DNA of 64,000 nucleotides from Pyxidicoccus parkwaysis (GTDB lineage Bacteria; Myxococcota; Myxococcia; Myxococcales; Myxococcaceae), in the NCBI RefSeq assembly GCF_017301735.1, contig NZ_CP071090.1:7058001-7122000 (forward strand). The letters are read 5' to 3'. Below are positions 1 to 8,422 of the stretch, piece by piece. How positions within the stretch are numbered: the first letter of the stretch is position 1; every line of letters begins with the position of its first letter. Both the position numbers and the translations under genes were made by a program. The notes beneath the pieces are model-generated. The model searched no databases and was not told where the DNA came from. It was given only the letters and a program-made list of their open reading frames with translations.

Positions 1-1
1 C

Positions 2-2413
2 ATCATGGGCGAATTGGCCGTGAGCGAAGGGCCGCTGTGGGTGGCCACGCAGCACCTGACGAGCAGCCGCACACCCGCGGGCATCTCCGCGCGGGCCGAG
101 CAGATCGAGGTCATCACCGGGTGGGCACACTCGCTCCTCTCGCAAGGCGTGGACCTGGTGCTCGCGGGAGACTTCAACTTCGGCGATGGCGCCCCCGAGT
201 TCGAAGCCTTCGTCCAGGTGGGCTTCGTGGACGCGTGGCCGGCGCTGCGACCCGCCGAGAGTGGAGAGACGTATGACCCCTCTCGGAATGCCCTCGCCGC
301 GCTCACCACCAGCTCGGGCCGGAGCCTCCGCCTGGACCGGGTGCTGGTGGGCTCGCCTTCGGGGCGGCTCGTTCCGGAAGCGGTTGGCCTCATCGGGGAG
401 TCACCGCTGAAGGGGCCTCCAGGGCCCTCCGGGGACGCGCTCTTCGCCTCGGACCACTTCGGCCTCCGCTGCGTCCTGCGCCGGGGCGCTCCGCCCAGGG
501 CCGAAGCCGCTCCGGCTGCTGACCGCGCGCGCAGGCCGCCGCTCGTCCACCACACGGCGGTGGTGCTCATTCCGCCCGAGGCGGTGTGGGAGCCCATCCA
601 GGCCCTGCGCCGGAAACACGACTCCAGGTTCCAGCGGTGGATGCCCCACGTCACCCTCCTCTACCCCTTCGTTCCCGAGGAGTACTTCGACGAGGCGGAG
701 GCACTGCTCTCGGAAGCGCTGCTGGGCGCGAAGCCGTTCGAGGTGACGCTCGCCGGGTTCGACCACTTCGAGCACCGCGCCAACGTCACCGCGTGGCTCC
801 GCCCGGAGGACCAGCCGCACGGGGCACTGGAGGCCCTGCACGCGGCGCTGGCGCAGGCCATGCCCGAGTGCGACGAGCAGGGCCGCAAGTCCGCGCATGG
901 CTTCACGCCGCACCTGTCCGTCGGGCAGCTCCCGCGCTCGGGCGCCGCGGACATCGCGCGCACGCTCGCCAATTGGCAGAAGCACTGGCGCCCGCTCACC
1001 TTCGAGGCGCGAGAGGTCTGCATCATCCGCAGGAAGGGCGACACCCCGTTCGAAGTCGTGCGGCGGATTCCGCTCGGGCGCAGGGATGGCGGCTCCAGTC
1101 GCGCGCGCGGCGGAACGGGCACACCGACTCCGGACGCCAAGGACGCGCGCATCGCCAGCAGCACGGCGAAGGCCCCTGAAGCCCGGGAGCCTGAAGCCCT
1201 CCGAGCGGTCCTGTCCGCACATGCCGCCACGGCCTCCTCCGAGACACGGAGCGCACGCACCCACGCGGTGGAGCGGCTCCAGGCGCTCTGCGCGCGAGTC
1301 GACACGGAGCTACACCCGTACGGCTCGTACCTCCTCGGCACGGATGGCGCGGGCAGCGACGTGGACGCGGTGGCCATCGGCCCCTCGCACCTGTCGCGCG
1401 AGGACTTCGCCCGCGCCCTCCTCGACGTGCTGTCCCAGGAGCCCTCCGCCTCCGGCCGCTTCGTCGCCGACGCCGCGATTCCCCTGGTGAAGCTCTCCCT
1501 GGACGGCGTGAGCTTCGACCTCTCCTACGCGAGCTGCCCCGAAGGCGTGGCGCCCTGCCCTCCCGAGACGCTGCTCGCGCGGCACGGCGACGCCCTGGAC
1601 ACCCCGGGCCTGCGCTCCGTGCTGGGCCTGCTGGACACCCAGCGCCTGCTCGACGAGGTGACGCGCGCGGGCGCCGGCCCGGAGCGCTTCCGCACGCTGC
1701 TGCGCACCGTGAAGGCCTGGGCGAAGGCGCGCGGCATCTACTCGCACGCCCTCGGATACCTGGGCGGACTGTCCTGGTCGGTGCTGGCCGCGTGGGCCAG
1801 CACGCGGGCGCCACGACAGGAAGGTGCCTCCGACGCGGCCCTGCTCGCCTGGTTCTTCGAGACCTTCTCCCGCTGGCCCTGGCCCCAACCGGTGACGCTC
1901 ACCCCCGAGACGTCGCGCTACCACCCCGACGGCAAGAGGGACCTGCTGCCCGTCATCGCGCCCGCCGCGCCGGTGCGCAACACCGCGCGCAACGTGTCGC
2001 GCTCCACCTTCCGCGTGCTGCGCGAGGAACTGACACGCGCGCGAGAGGTGGTGGAGAAGGCTCGCGCCACCGACACGCCGAAGTCCTGGGAGGCCCTCTT
2101 CGAGCCCCTGGCCGACGCGCTCCCCGCGCGGCTGGTGCTCAACGTCGACGCCTCCACGCCGGAAGCCCGCGAGGTGGCCGCGGGCTGGGTGCTCGGACAT
2201 CTCACCGCGCTGGTGTACCGGCTGGAGGGAGACCGCCGCGTCTTCGCGCGTCCCCTGCCCCCGGACTCACCCGTGGGCCCCTTCATCATCGGCCTGGATG
2301 CCCGGTCCGTCCCGCGCGACGCCCTGGAACGGACGGTGGAGGAGTTCCAGACCTCCTTCCAGGAATGGAACCACCGCCCCGCCAGCGCCTCGCTCCGCGT
2401 GGAGTCGCCGTAA
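2..2413 (+). CDS. Multidomain RNA-repair-like enzyme (EEP + 2H phosphoesterase + poly(A)-polymerase-like nucleotidyltransferase), 5' truncated by window
   Basis: The frame is open through the window edge, so the N-terminus is missing; residues are counted from the first in-window ATG at 5. Residues 1-160 are the C-terminal half of an endonuclease/exonuclease/phosphatase fold, with GDFN, a RLDRVLV strand and the closing SDHFGL motif. Residues about 180-355 are a 2H phosphoesterase (LigT/AKAP7 type) with both catalytic motifs, HVT at 215-217 and HLS at 303-305. Residues about 400-800 are a poly(A)-polymerase/CCA-type nucleotidyltransferase with a GSY...GSDVD signature; likely metal ligands are D452, D454 and D505. 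Such chains are known from comparative genomics as predicted RNA-end healing and tailing enzymes: the phosphoesterases process 2',3'-cyclic or 2'-phosphate ends and the transferase adds nucleotides. That function is inferred here. An MJ1316-type RNA-end domain may lie upstream, outside the window. Confidence 0.85.
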   Translation: MMGELAVSEGPLWVATQHLTSSRTPAGISARAEQIEVITGWAHSLLSQGVDLVLAGDFNFGDGAPEFEAFVQVGFVDAWPALRPAESGETYDPSRNALAALTTSSGRSLRLDRVLVGSPSGRLVPEAVGLIGESPLKGPPGPSGDALFASDHFGLRCVLRRGAPPRAEAAPAADRARRPPLVHHTAVVLIPPEAVWEPIQALRRKHDSRFQRWMPHVTLLYPFVPEEYFDEAEALLSEALLGAKPFEVTLAGFDHFEHRANVTAWLRPEDQPHGALEALHAALAQAMPECDEQGRKSAHGFTPHLSVGQLPRSGAADIARTLANWQKHWRPLTFEAREVCIIRRKGDTPFEVVRRIPLGRRDGGSSRARGGTGTPTPDAKDARIASSTAKAPEAREPEALRAVLSAHAATASSETRSARTHAVERLQALCARVDTELHPYGSYLLGTDGAGSDVDAVAIGPSHLSREDFARALLDVLSQEPSASGRFVADAAIPLVKLSLDGVSFDLSYASCPEGVAPCPPETLLARHGDALDTPGLRSVLGLLDTQRLLDEVTRAGAGPERFRTLLRTVKAWAKARGIYSHALGYLGGLSWSVLAAWASTRAPRQEGASDAALLAWFFETFSRWPWPQPVTLTPETSRYHPDGKRDLLPVIAPAAPVRNTARNVSRSTFRVLREELTRAREVVEKARATDTPKSWEALFEPLADALPARLVLNVDASTPEAREVAAGWVLGHLTALVYRLEGDRRVFARPLPPDSPVGPFIIGLDARSVPRDALERTVEEFQTSFQEWNHRPASASLRVESP

Positions 2414-2692
2414 TCCTGACACGCGCCTGCGTGAAAACACGTATCACACCCGGGCCACCGCCCTCGCACGTCTGGTCACGAATCAATTACATACATAAAC
2501 GCGAGCACCCGCCGAAGCTCGAAAACGATGATGTCTCGCCCCCGGGTCGGGTGAGCCTGTGCGCCAGCAGACAGTGAGAGAAGGAGTTTCCCTTCATTCT
2601 GCGCGGGGCACCGCGGACACTGCGCGGCGGGGCAGCGCCCCCGTCCTCCCAGAAACATCTGTCCCAAAACAGCACTACCATATCTTGACGTC
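2414..2692. other. Intergenic region, relatively AT-rich in part
   Basis: This 279-base gap has no credible gene. Around 2478-2530 the composition drops well below the surrounding GC content. Near 2630-2643 there is a short GGGGC-AGC-GCCCC hairpin without a T tract. The stretch just before the next gene contains TTGACG at 2685-2690 but no convincing -10 at a normal distance. Promoter elements for the PEGA lipoprotein probably lie here but cannot be pinned down. Confidence 0.4.
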
Positions 2693-2722
2693 ATGGCCGC
2701 GCCTGTCGCTCCATTCCATATC

Positions 2723-3097
2723 ATGACGCAGAGATATTTTATTTCGATGGCTGTGATTGCTGGGGCAATCGCCTGCACCACCCCACATGCCGCGCCCGTG
2801 CGGCGGAATGCTCCGGCTCCGGGGGCGGAATTGCCCGTGGAGGCGCCCGCGCCACGGCACCTGGCGGAAGGGCCCGGGCTGCGCTTCGACGTCTACCCGG
2901 CCAGCGCGGAGGTCATCATCAACGGGCAGAAGGTGGGGACCGCGAACAGCCTGAGGAGTGGGGACGGGCTGTTCGCGGTGCCTCCGGGCATCCACCAGGT
3001 GAGCATCCGCTCCGCCGGCTACACGACGTGGCGCGCGGAGGTGTCGGTGGGTGACAGGCCGGAGCGCATCCAGGTGTCGCTCACCCCCACCCCCTGA
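2723..3097 (+). CDS. PEGA-domain lipoprotein
   Basis: A small secreted protein. From the ATG at 2723 the N-terminus is a short positively charged stretch, a hydrophobic run and a cysteine in a GAIAC context, which fits a lipoprotein signal. An in-frame ATG ten codons upstream (2693) would place non-hydrophobic residues before the signal, so the downstream start is preferred, although neither has a clear ribosome site. The rest is one PEGA-type domain: a strand with FDVYPASAEVIINGQKVG, then PPGIHQVSIRSAGY, then a last strand. PEGA domains are small surface beta-folds named after that motif and are common in myxobacterial envelope proteins and kinase C-termini. The gene stands just upstream of the kinase operon on the same strand and may belong to it. 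Specific role unknown. Confidence 0.75.
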   Translation: MTQRYFISMAVIAGAIACTTPHAAPVRRNAPAPGAELPVEAPAPRHLAEGPGLRFDVYPASAEVIINGQKVGTANSLRSGDGLFAVPPGIHQVSIRSAGYTTWRAEVSVGDRPERIQVSLTPTP

Positions 3098-3219
3098 GCG
3101 CGCGGCTCCCCGGGAGCCCGAGTCCACACTTCGGCACGGCTGGCGCGTCCCGGGCGGACCCGTGCCCCACCGGCTGGCAGGTACCAGGAAGCAGCAGCGG
3201 ATGACCCGGAGGTTGGGGG

Positions 3220-5355
3220 ATGAGGCTTCCGAAGGAGCAACGCCGGGTGTTCCGGCTGCCGTGCGCGGACGCGCCGGAGTCCCGTGAGCGGCTCTCCCGC
3301 AGCATGTCGGTGCACGGCCTGTTCGTGCCGACCGACGACCTGGAGCCGCTCGGGGCGGAGTTCCCGCTCCAGCTCACCTTCCTGAATGGCAGGCCCGTCG
3401 TCTCCGGACGGGTGCAGGTGGTCGACCACGGCACGACGGGGCGCCTGCGCGGCTACTTCGTGAAGTACGTCGAGCTGGACCCGGGCAGCCTGGAGCTGCC
3501 GCTGAACCCCGCCCGCTCACGCCCCCGGGCAGGCCCGCCGGGCCACCGCGCCGGCCCCATCCCCCGCGTGTTCGCGGAGCCGGTGACGGAGCCAGGGGTG
3601 CACCCGGACGACGTGGCCTCCGCGCCGGAAGCACCGCTCGCGGTGAGCTCCACTCCCTCCACCTTCCGCATGCGTGGGGAGCAGCTCGAGTTCCGGCGCG
3701 AGCTGCTGAACAGGGGCGCGCGTCCGTCACACCGGCCGATGGAGCCGCCGCCCGGCGCTCGCGCGAGAGGCCTGGGGGATTTCCCCCCCGAGGAAGCCAC
3801 GCCGGGCGGCATCCTCCCCCACACCGTGGATGAGACGACCACGGGGCTGAACGACTACTCGAACGTGGAGCTGCTGCACGCGGTGGACCCGTACGCGTGG
3901 CAGGGAGGGCTGAGGCCCTTCGATGACTTCGGGCCCTACCAGCTCCTGCGGCGGCTGGGGGTGGGCGGCATGGCCGAGGTCCTCCTCGCGCGCCGGAGGA
4001 TGGGCGACGGCGTGGACAAGCTGGTGGCGCTCAAGCTGGTGTTCCAGGAGTACGCGTCGCACCCGCGCCTGTCGGCGCTGTTCCTCACCGAGGCGCGCCT
4101 GAGCGCCACGCTCCAGCACCCCAACCTCATCCAGGTGTTCGACGTGGGCTCCGCCGCCGGGCGCGCCTTCATGGCCATGGAGTACGTGCACGGCCGCAAC
4201 GGCTCGGAGCTCATCCAGCGCCTGCGCGAGCGCGGCGGGCCGCCGCCCATCGCCCTCGCGGTGGCGCTGGTCATCGAGCTGGGCCGGGCGCTCGAGTACC
4301 TCCACGAGAAGAAGGACCTGGACGGCCGCCACCTCCACCTCGTCCACCGCGACGTGAGCCCGGGCAACCTGCTCATCGGCATGCACGGCTCGGTGAAGCT
4401 GGTGGACATGGGCGTCGCCTCCGCCAGCATCGCCACCGGCCACGACACGCTGAGGGTGGGCAAGCGCGCCTACATGTCACCGGAGCAGATGTGCGGCGGC
4501 ATGCCGGACCCGGGCTGGGACATCTACGGCATGGGGCTGGTGCTCCACGAGCTGCTCACGCTGGAGCGGGCCTTCGAGAGCACCACCACGCGGTGGAAGT
4601 TGAGGCCCTCCACGTCCAATCCGCAGGTGCCCGCGGAGCTGGACCGGCTGGTGCAGTGGGCCACCGAGCATGACCGCACGCGCCGCGCTCCCAGCGCCCG
4701 TGCGCTGCGCGTGGCCCTGGAGCGGGTGCGCTTGAGCCTGCCGCCGTGCGACCTCGTGCGCACGATGCGGGACCTCTTCGGCGAGGAACTGGACGAAGCG
4801 CAGCGCGAAACCGAGACACTCATCGCCGTCGCCCGCCAGCGGGACGGGGGCGAGGCCTCGCGCGCCTGGCGCCGCGTCACCAGGGCGCTGGTGGGGCTGA
4901 CGCCCCGGGCGGTGTGGCTGCTCTTCGCCCGCCACCGGAGCGCGCTGCGCTGGGGCGTGGCGGCGCTGGTCGCCGTGCTCATGGCGGCGGGCGTGCCCCT
5001 GTGGCGGCACCAGCAGCAGGAGGCGCTCCTCGTCTCGCACCTGGAGCGTGCGGACGCGCTCGTCGCGGCGGCGAAGCTGGTGGGGCCGGGCGAGGACACG
5101 GCCCTGGCGCAGCTCCAAGCGGCGCTCGAGCTGCGGCCCGGGGACGCGCGAACGCGCTCCCGGCTCCAGGCGCTCGCGGACACCTTCACGCGGCTGGGAG
5201 AGGCAGCGGAGCGCCGCGGCGACGTGAGCGAGGCGGCGGCCCACTACCGCGCGGCGCTGGAAGCGGACGCGAGCCGCGAGCCCCTGCGCGAGCGGATGCG
5301 GGCGCTGGAAGAGGAAGTGCGCGCACGCAATCGCACCCGACAGGAGACACCATGA
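3220..5355 (+). CDS. PilZ-like domain / Ser-Thr protein kinase, membrane anchored, TPR-like C-terminus
   Basis: Residues 5-95 form a PilZ-type domain: R8xxxR12 is present and the second motif reads SxSxxG (28-33), with Ser where Asp/Asn is usual, so c-di-GMP binding is uncertain. A linker of low-complexity sequence follows. The kinase domain spans about 237-505: glycine loop RRLGVGGMAEV, lysine K272, catalytic HRDVSPGN with D378, DMG (D396) in place of DFG, and the SPEQM activation-segment end. It should be active. One transmembrane helix lies at about 578-595, and the C-terminal 100 residues are helical repeats of TPR type, probably periplasmic. The stop overlaps the next start as ATGA, so kinase and surface protein are coupled. 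The operon suggests a cytoplasmic kinase reading or controlling an envelope assembly. The substrate is not evident. Confidence 0.93.
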   Translation: MRLPKEQRRVFRLPCADAPESRERLSRSMSVHGLFVPTDDLEPLGAEFPLQLTFLNGRPVVSGRVQVVDHGTTGRLRGYFVKYVELDPGSLELPLNPARSRPRAGPPGHRAGPIPRVFAEPVTEPGVHPDDVASAPEAPLAVSSTPSTFRMRGEQLEFRRELLNRGARPSHRPMEPPPGARARGLGDFPPEEATPGGILPHTVDETTTGLNDYSNVELLHAVDPYAWQGGLRPFDDFGPYQLLRRLGVGGMAEVLLARRRMGDGVDKLVALKLVFQEYASHPRLSALFLTEARLSATLQHPNLIQVFDVGSAAGRAFMAMEYVHGRNGSELIQRLRERGGPPPIALAVALVIELGRALEYLHEKKDLDGRHLHLVHRDVSPGNLLIGMHGSVKLVDMGVASASIATGHDTLRVGKRAYMSPEQMCGGMPDPGWDIYGMGLVLHELLTLERAFESTTTRWKLRPSTSNPQVPAELDRLVQWATEHDRTRRAPSARALRVALERVRLSLPPCDLVRTMRDLFGEELDEAQRETETLIAVARQRDGGEASRAWRRVTRALVGLTPRAVWLLFARHRSALRWGVAALVAVLMAAGVPLWRHQQQEALLVSHLERADALVAAAKLVGPGEDTALAQLQAALELRPGDARTRSRLQALADTFTRLGEAAERRGDVSEAAAHYRAALEADASREPLRERMRALEEEVRARNRTRQETP

Positions 5356-7289
5356 GCCACGCAGGTCCGCTGCTGCTCGCGCTGTGTGTGGGCGTGGGTA
5401 CGGCCCGGGGGGCGTCGCTCTCGCTGGAGAAGGGCCCCGTGGTGCTCGGGCGCACGGAGTCGGTGGGCGTCACGCTCCGGGTGGACGCGCCGCCTTCCGG
5501 CGCACAGGGGCCGCTCCGGCTGGCCGTCAACGTGGGCTCCTTCGGTCCGGTGACTCGCGAGGGGCCGGGTGTCTACCGGACGGTGTACGTGCCTCCGCCC
5601 ACGCGCTTCCCGCAGGTGGCGCTGGTGGCCGTCTGGCACGAGACGGGCCCGGAGGCACCCATCGAGTTCCTCCGCATTCCCCTCTACGGCACCACGCGTC
5701 TGGAGGTCCGCGCCCGGCCGGGGACGGAGGCGCGCGTGCGCGTGGGGCTGGACGAGTTCGGCCCGGTGAAGGCCGCGCGCAACGGGCGCGCCGTCATCTC
5801 CGCGAACGTGCCCCCCGACGTGCACGAGGCGGAGGTGCTGGCCTGGCAGCGCAATGGCGCGAGCGCCGCCAAGGCGCTGCCCATCCGCGTGCCCCCGTAC
5901 AACCGGCTGACAGCGGCCGTGGTGCCCCAGGTGCTGCTGGCGGATGGCCGCGCCTGGGCGCGGGTGGACGTCCTCTACGATTCAGGGGGAAAACGGCTGG
6001 CCGCTTCCGCGGTGAGGCTCACGCCCGAATCGGGCACCGTCACCCCGATGGAGGCGAGCGACAGCCGCTTCTCCTTCCGCTACCAGCCACCGCCGGGCAC
6101 GCTGCCCCGCGAGGTGCGCTTCCGGGTGAGCGTGGACGGAGACCCGGCGTCGAGCGCCACCACGAGCCTGAAGCTCGGCCTGCCCGGGCCGGCCACGCTG
6201 GTGCTGAGCCCGCCCGCCCAGACGCTGTCCGCGGATGGCGCGTCGCACGGCGAGGTGACGGTGCGCGTGTTCGACACCACGGGCCTGGCGCTGCCGGGAC
6301 AGCAGGTGGAGGTGAGCGCCAACGGCCGGAGGCTGGAGGGGCTGACCGAGGTGGGCGGCGGGCTGTACCGCGTCCCCTTCACCGCGCCGGCGGTGTACCC
6401 GGAAGGAGGGCTGGTGCGCTTCGAGGCCACGGCGCGCGGGAGCGAAGGCCCCACCGCGCGGGCGGACGTGCGCTACCAGCTGAAGCCGGCGCCCGCCCCA
6501 CGCGACCTCCGCGCGAGCCTCACGCCCGCGCTCCTCCCGGCCGATGGCGCCACCCGGGCCCGCGTGCTCCTCGACGTGCGGGACGCGGCGGGGCTGCCGC
6601 TGTCGGGCGCGCGGCTCGTGCTGCTCGCCAACCACGGCGCGGTGAGCGCGGCCACGGCGTTGGAGGACGGGCGCTACGAGGCAACCTACCTGGCGCCGGA
6701 AGGACTGCCGGACGGGCCCGTCGAGCTCCAGGTGACGGACGCCTCCGGACAGTGGAGCCAGCGCGTCCCCGTCTCCCTGCGCGCGACGCCGCACGCCTTG
6801 CTCGTCGGCGTGCGCGCGGGCTTCGTCCACAGCCTCGCCGCGCAGGCCGGGCCCCGGCTGGGGCTGGACATGTGGACGCCGTTCAAGCTCGGAGGGCTCC
6901 AACTGGGCGCGGGGCTGACGGCCTTGGCGGCGCGCGTCCAGCAGTCGGTGACGGACGCGTCGGGCACGCTGCGCTCCGAGTCCGAAGCGCTCTACTTCCC
7001 CATGAGCCTGCGCCTGGGCTGGGAGCTGTACGCCGGGCGGCGGACGAGCGTGGTGTTGGGAGCGGGAGCCACCGCCACCTGGGCCCGCTTCGAGACGTCC
7101 CTCACCGGGACGCGGGCCAGCCAGCTCGGAGCGGGTGGGCTCGGCTTCCTGGCGTTGGGGCTCGCGCTCGGACCGGGGCAGGCGTTCGCGGAGGCGTCCT
7201 TCGCCTTCGCGCCGGTGCGGACGGAGGGCTTCCGCCTGGACGCGGGCGGCCCGGGGCTGGAGGTCGGTTATCGCCTCGGGGTGCTCTGA
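5352..7289 (+). CDS. Secreted Ig-like repeat protein with beta-barrel-like C-terminal domain
   Basis: Starts at the ATG inside the kinase stop (ATGA). The first 21 residues are a signal peptide ending near ARG-ASL. Residues about 25-480 hold several bacterial Ig/invasin-like modules; two begin with almost the same phrase (ADGASHGEVTVRVFD and ADGATRARVLLDV) and have LYRVPFTAP / RYEATYLAP strands. The last 170 residues alternate hydrophobic and polar positions with many glycines and end in VGYRLGVL, as in small outer-membrane beta-barrels. The likely picture is an outer-membrane-anchored protein presenting Ig modules. It lies between the kinase and two Ig lipoproteins, with overlapping start and stop codons on both sides, so the proteins are probably made in fixed ratio. 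The barrel assignment is by pattern only. Confidence 0.82.
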   Translation: MSHAGPLLLALCVGVGTARGASLSLEKGPVVLGRTESVGVTLRVDAPPSGAQGPLRLAVNVGSFGPVTREGPGVYRTVYVPPPTRFPQVALVAVWHETGPEAPIEFLRIPLYGTTRLEVRARPGTEARVRVGLDEFGPVKAARNGRAVISANVPPDVHEAEVLAWQRNGASAAKALPIRVPPYNRLTAAVVPQVLLADGRAWARVDVLYDSGGKRLAASAVRLTPESGTVTPMEASDSRFSFRYQPPPGTLPREVRFRVSVDGDPASSATTSLKLGLPGPATLVLSPPAQTLSADGASHGEVTVRVFDTTGLALPGQQVEVSANGRRLEGLTEVGGGLYRVPFTAPAVYPEGGLVRFEATARGSEGPTARADVRYQLKPAPAPRDLRASLTPALLPADGATRARVLLDVRDAAGLPLSGARLVLLANHGAVSAATALEDGRYEATYLAPEGLPDGPVELQVTDASGQWSQRVPVSLRATPHALLVGVRAGFVHSLAAQAGPRLGLDMWTPFKLGGLQLGAGLTALAARVQQSVTDASGTLRSESEALYFPMSLRLGWELYAGRRTSVVLGAGATATWARFETSLTGTRASQLGAGGLGFLALGLALGPGQAFAEASFAFAPVRTEGFRLDAGGPGLEVGYRLGVL

Positions 7290-8422
7290 TGCGTCCTGCT
7301 CCGCGACTCCGCGCAGCGCTCCTGTTCGTGCTCGCCGCGCTCGTGGCCTGTGACTCCGGCGAAGGCCTTCCGGAGCCTCCCCTGCTGCTGGCGGTGAGCC
7401 CGTCACAGGGAGGCACGGACGCGGAGGTGGAGGTGTCGCTGTCCGGCCGCAACTTCCAGCCGCACGTGGAGACGGACTTCGCCGCGAGCGGCGGTGCGCT
7501 CGACGGAACCTTTGCCGCGCGGCTCGTCCCGACCGCGGGTGGCGCGGACGTGGAGCTGCGGGAAGTCCTGCGCGTGTCCCCCGAGCTGCTCACCGCGCGC
7601 GTCCCTGAGGGACTGGAGGCCGGCGCCTATGACGTTGTCGTGGTGGCCCCCTCCGACACCGAAGTGAAGCTGGAGAGCGCCTACCGCGTCAGGGGCGAGG
7701 CGGGAAGCGTGGCGACCTTCCGCTTCTCGCTGGCGTCGCTCCAGCGCGTGGGCGTCCCGTTCTCCGTGTCGCTCACCGCTGAGGACGCGCGAGGCCAGAC
7801 GGTGGACGGCTTCACCGGCACCGTGCGGCTGAGTGACAGGACGGGCAGCCTCACCCCGGTGCTCGCCGGACCCTTCTCCGGGGGACGGGCACGGGTGCTG
7901 GTGAGGGTGGACACGCCGCTCGGCGACAACCGTCTGCGCGTGGAGGATGACCTCGGGCATGCCTCGGAGTCAGAGCCCTTCGAGGTGCGCAATGGACTCC
8001 CCGCGCAGGTGTTCTGGGCCTCGGGGGCGCTGTCTCCGGTGACGGGTGCGTGCTCGGGCCCGCTGGAGTTGGAGGTGCGCGACACGCTCGGAGCGCCTGC
8101 CGACGTGGAGGCGCCGCTCGCGGTGACAGTGATTGCGGACCCGCCGGAGGACTTCACGCTCTTCGTCGATGCCACGTGCACCACGGCGGTTCCGGATGGA
8201 CGACTGTCCCTCACCGGAGTGCGGACCTCGGCGTACTTCGTGGCCCGGCGCGAGGGCCCCCTGGAACTGCACGTCCTTCCCGACACGCTGCCCGGAGACA
8301 GCCAGCTTCACACCGCGATTCCGGCGGCGGCACTTCCCTCCTCGCCCGGTGGAACGAATCCGGAGGAAGGGAGTGCGCTCGGCACCACCGCGGCGAGGCA
8401 GGAGGCCCGGCTCGCACCATGA
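7289..8422 (+). CDS. IPT/TIG-domain lipoprotein
   Basis: The ATG overlaps the previous stop (TGATG at 7287-7291). The N-terminus is a lipoprotein signal with the lipobox at ALVAC (Cys21). Residues about 30-130 form an IPT/TIG Ig-like domain (AVSPSQGGTDAEVEVSLSGRNF). Next comes an Ig module starting QRVGVPFSVSLTAEDARGQTVDGFTG, and a third module with a disulphide-like Cys pair around the GACSGP and DATCTT motifs. The following gene repeats this order with matching phrases, so the two are tandem paralogues, this one shorter. Its end overlaps the proposed next start as ATGA. A structural or ligand-binding surface role in the kinase/FecR operon is inferred; there are no catalytic motifs. Confidence 0.82.
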   Translation: MRPAPRLRAALLFVLAALVACDSGEGLPEPPLLLAVSPSQGGTDAEVEVSLSGRNFQPHVETDFAASGGALDGTFAARLVPTAGGADVELREVLRVSPELLTARVPEGLEAGAYDVVVVAPSDTEVKLESAYRVRGEAGSVATFRFSLASLQRVGVPFSVSLTAEDARGQTVDGFTGTVRLSDRTGSLTPVLAGPFSGGRARVLVRVDTPLGDNRLRVEDDLGHASESEPFEVRNGLPAQVFWASGALSPVTGACSGPLELEVRDTLGAPADVEAPLAVTVIADPPEDFTLFVDATCTTAVPDGRLSLTGVRTSAYFVARREGPLELHVLPDTLPGDSQLHTAIPAAALPSSPGGTNPEEGSALGTTAARQEARLAP

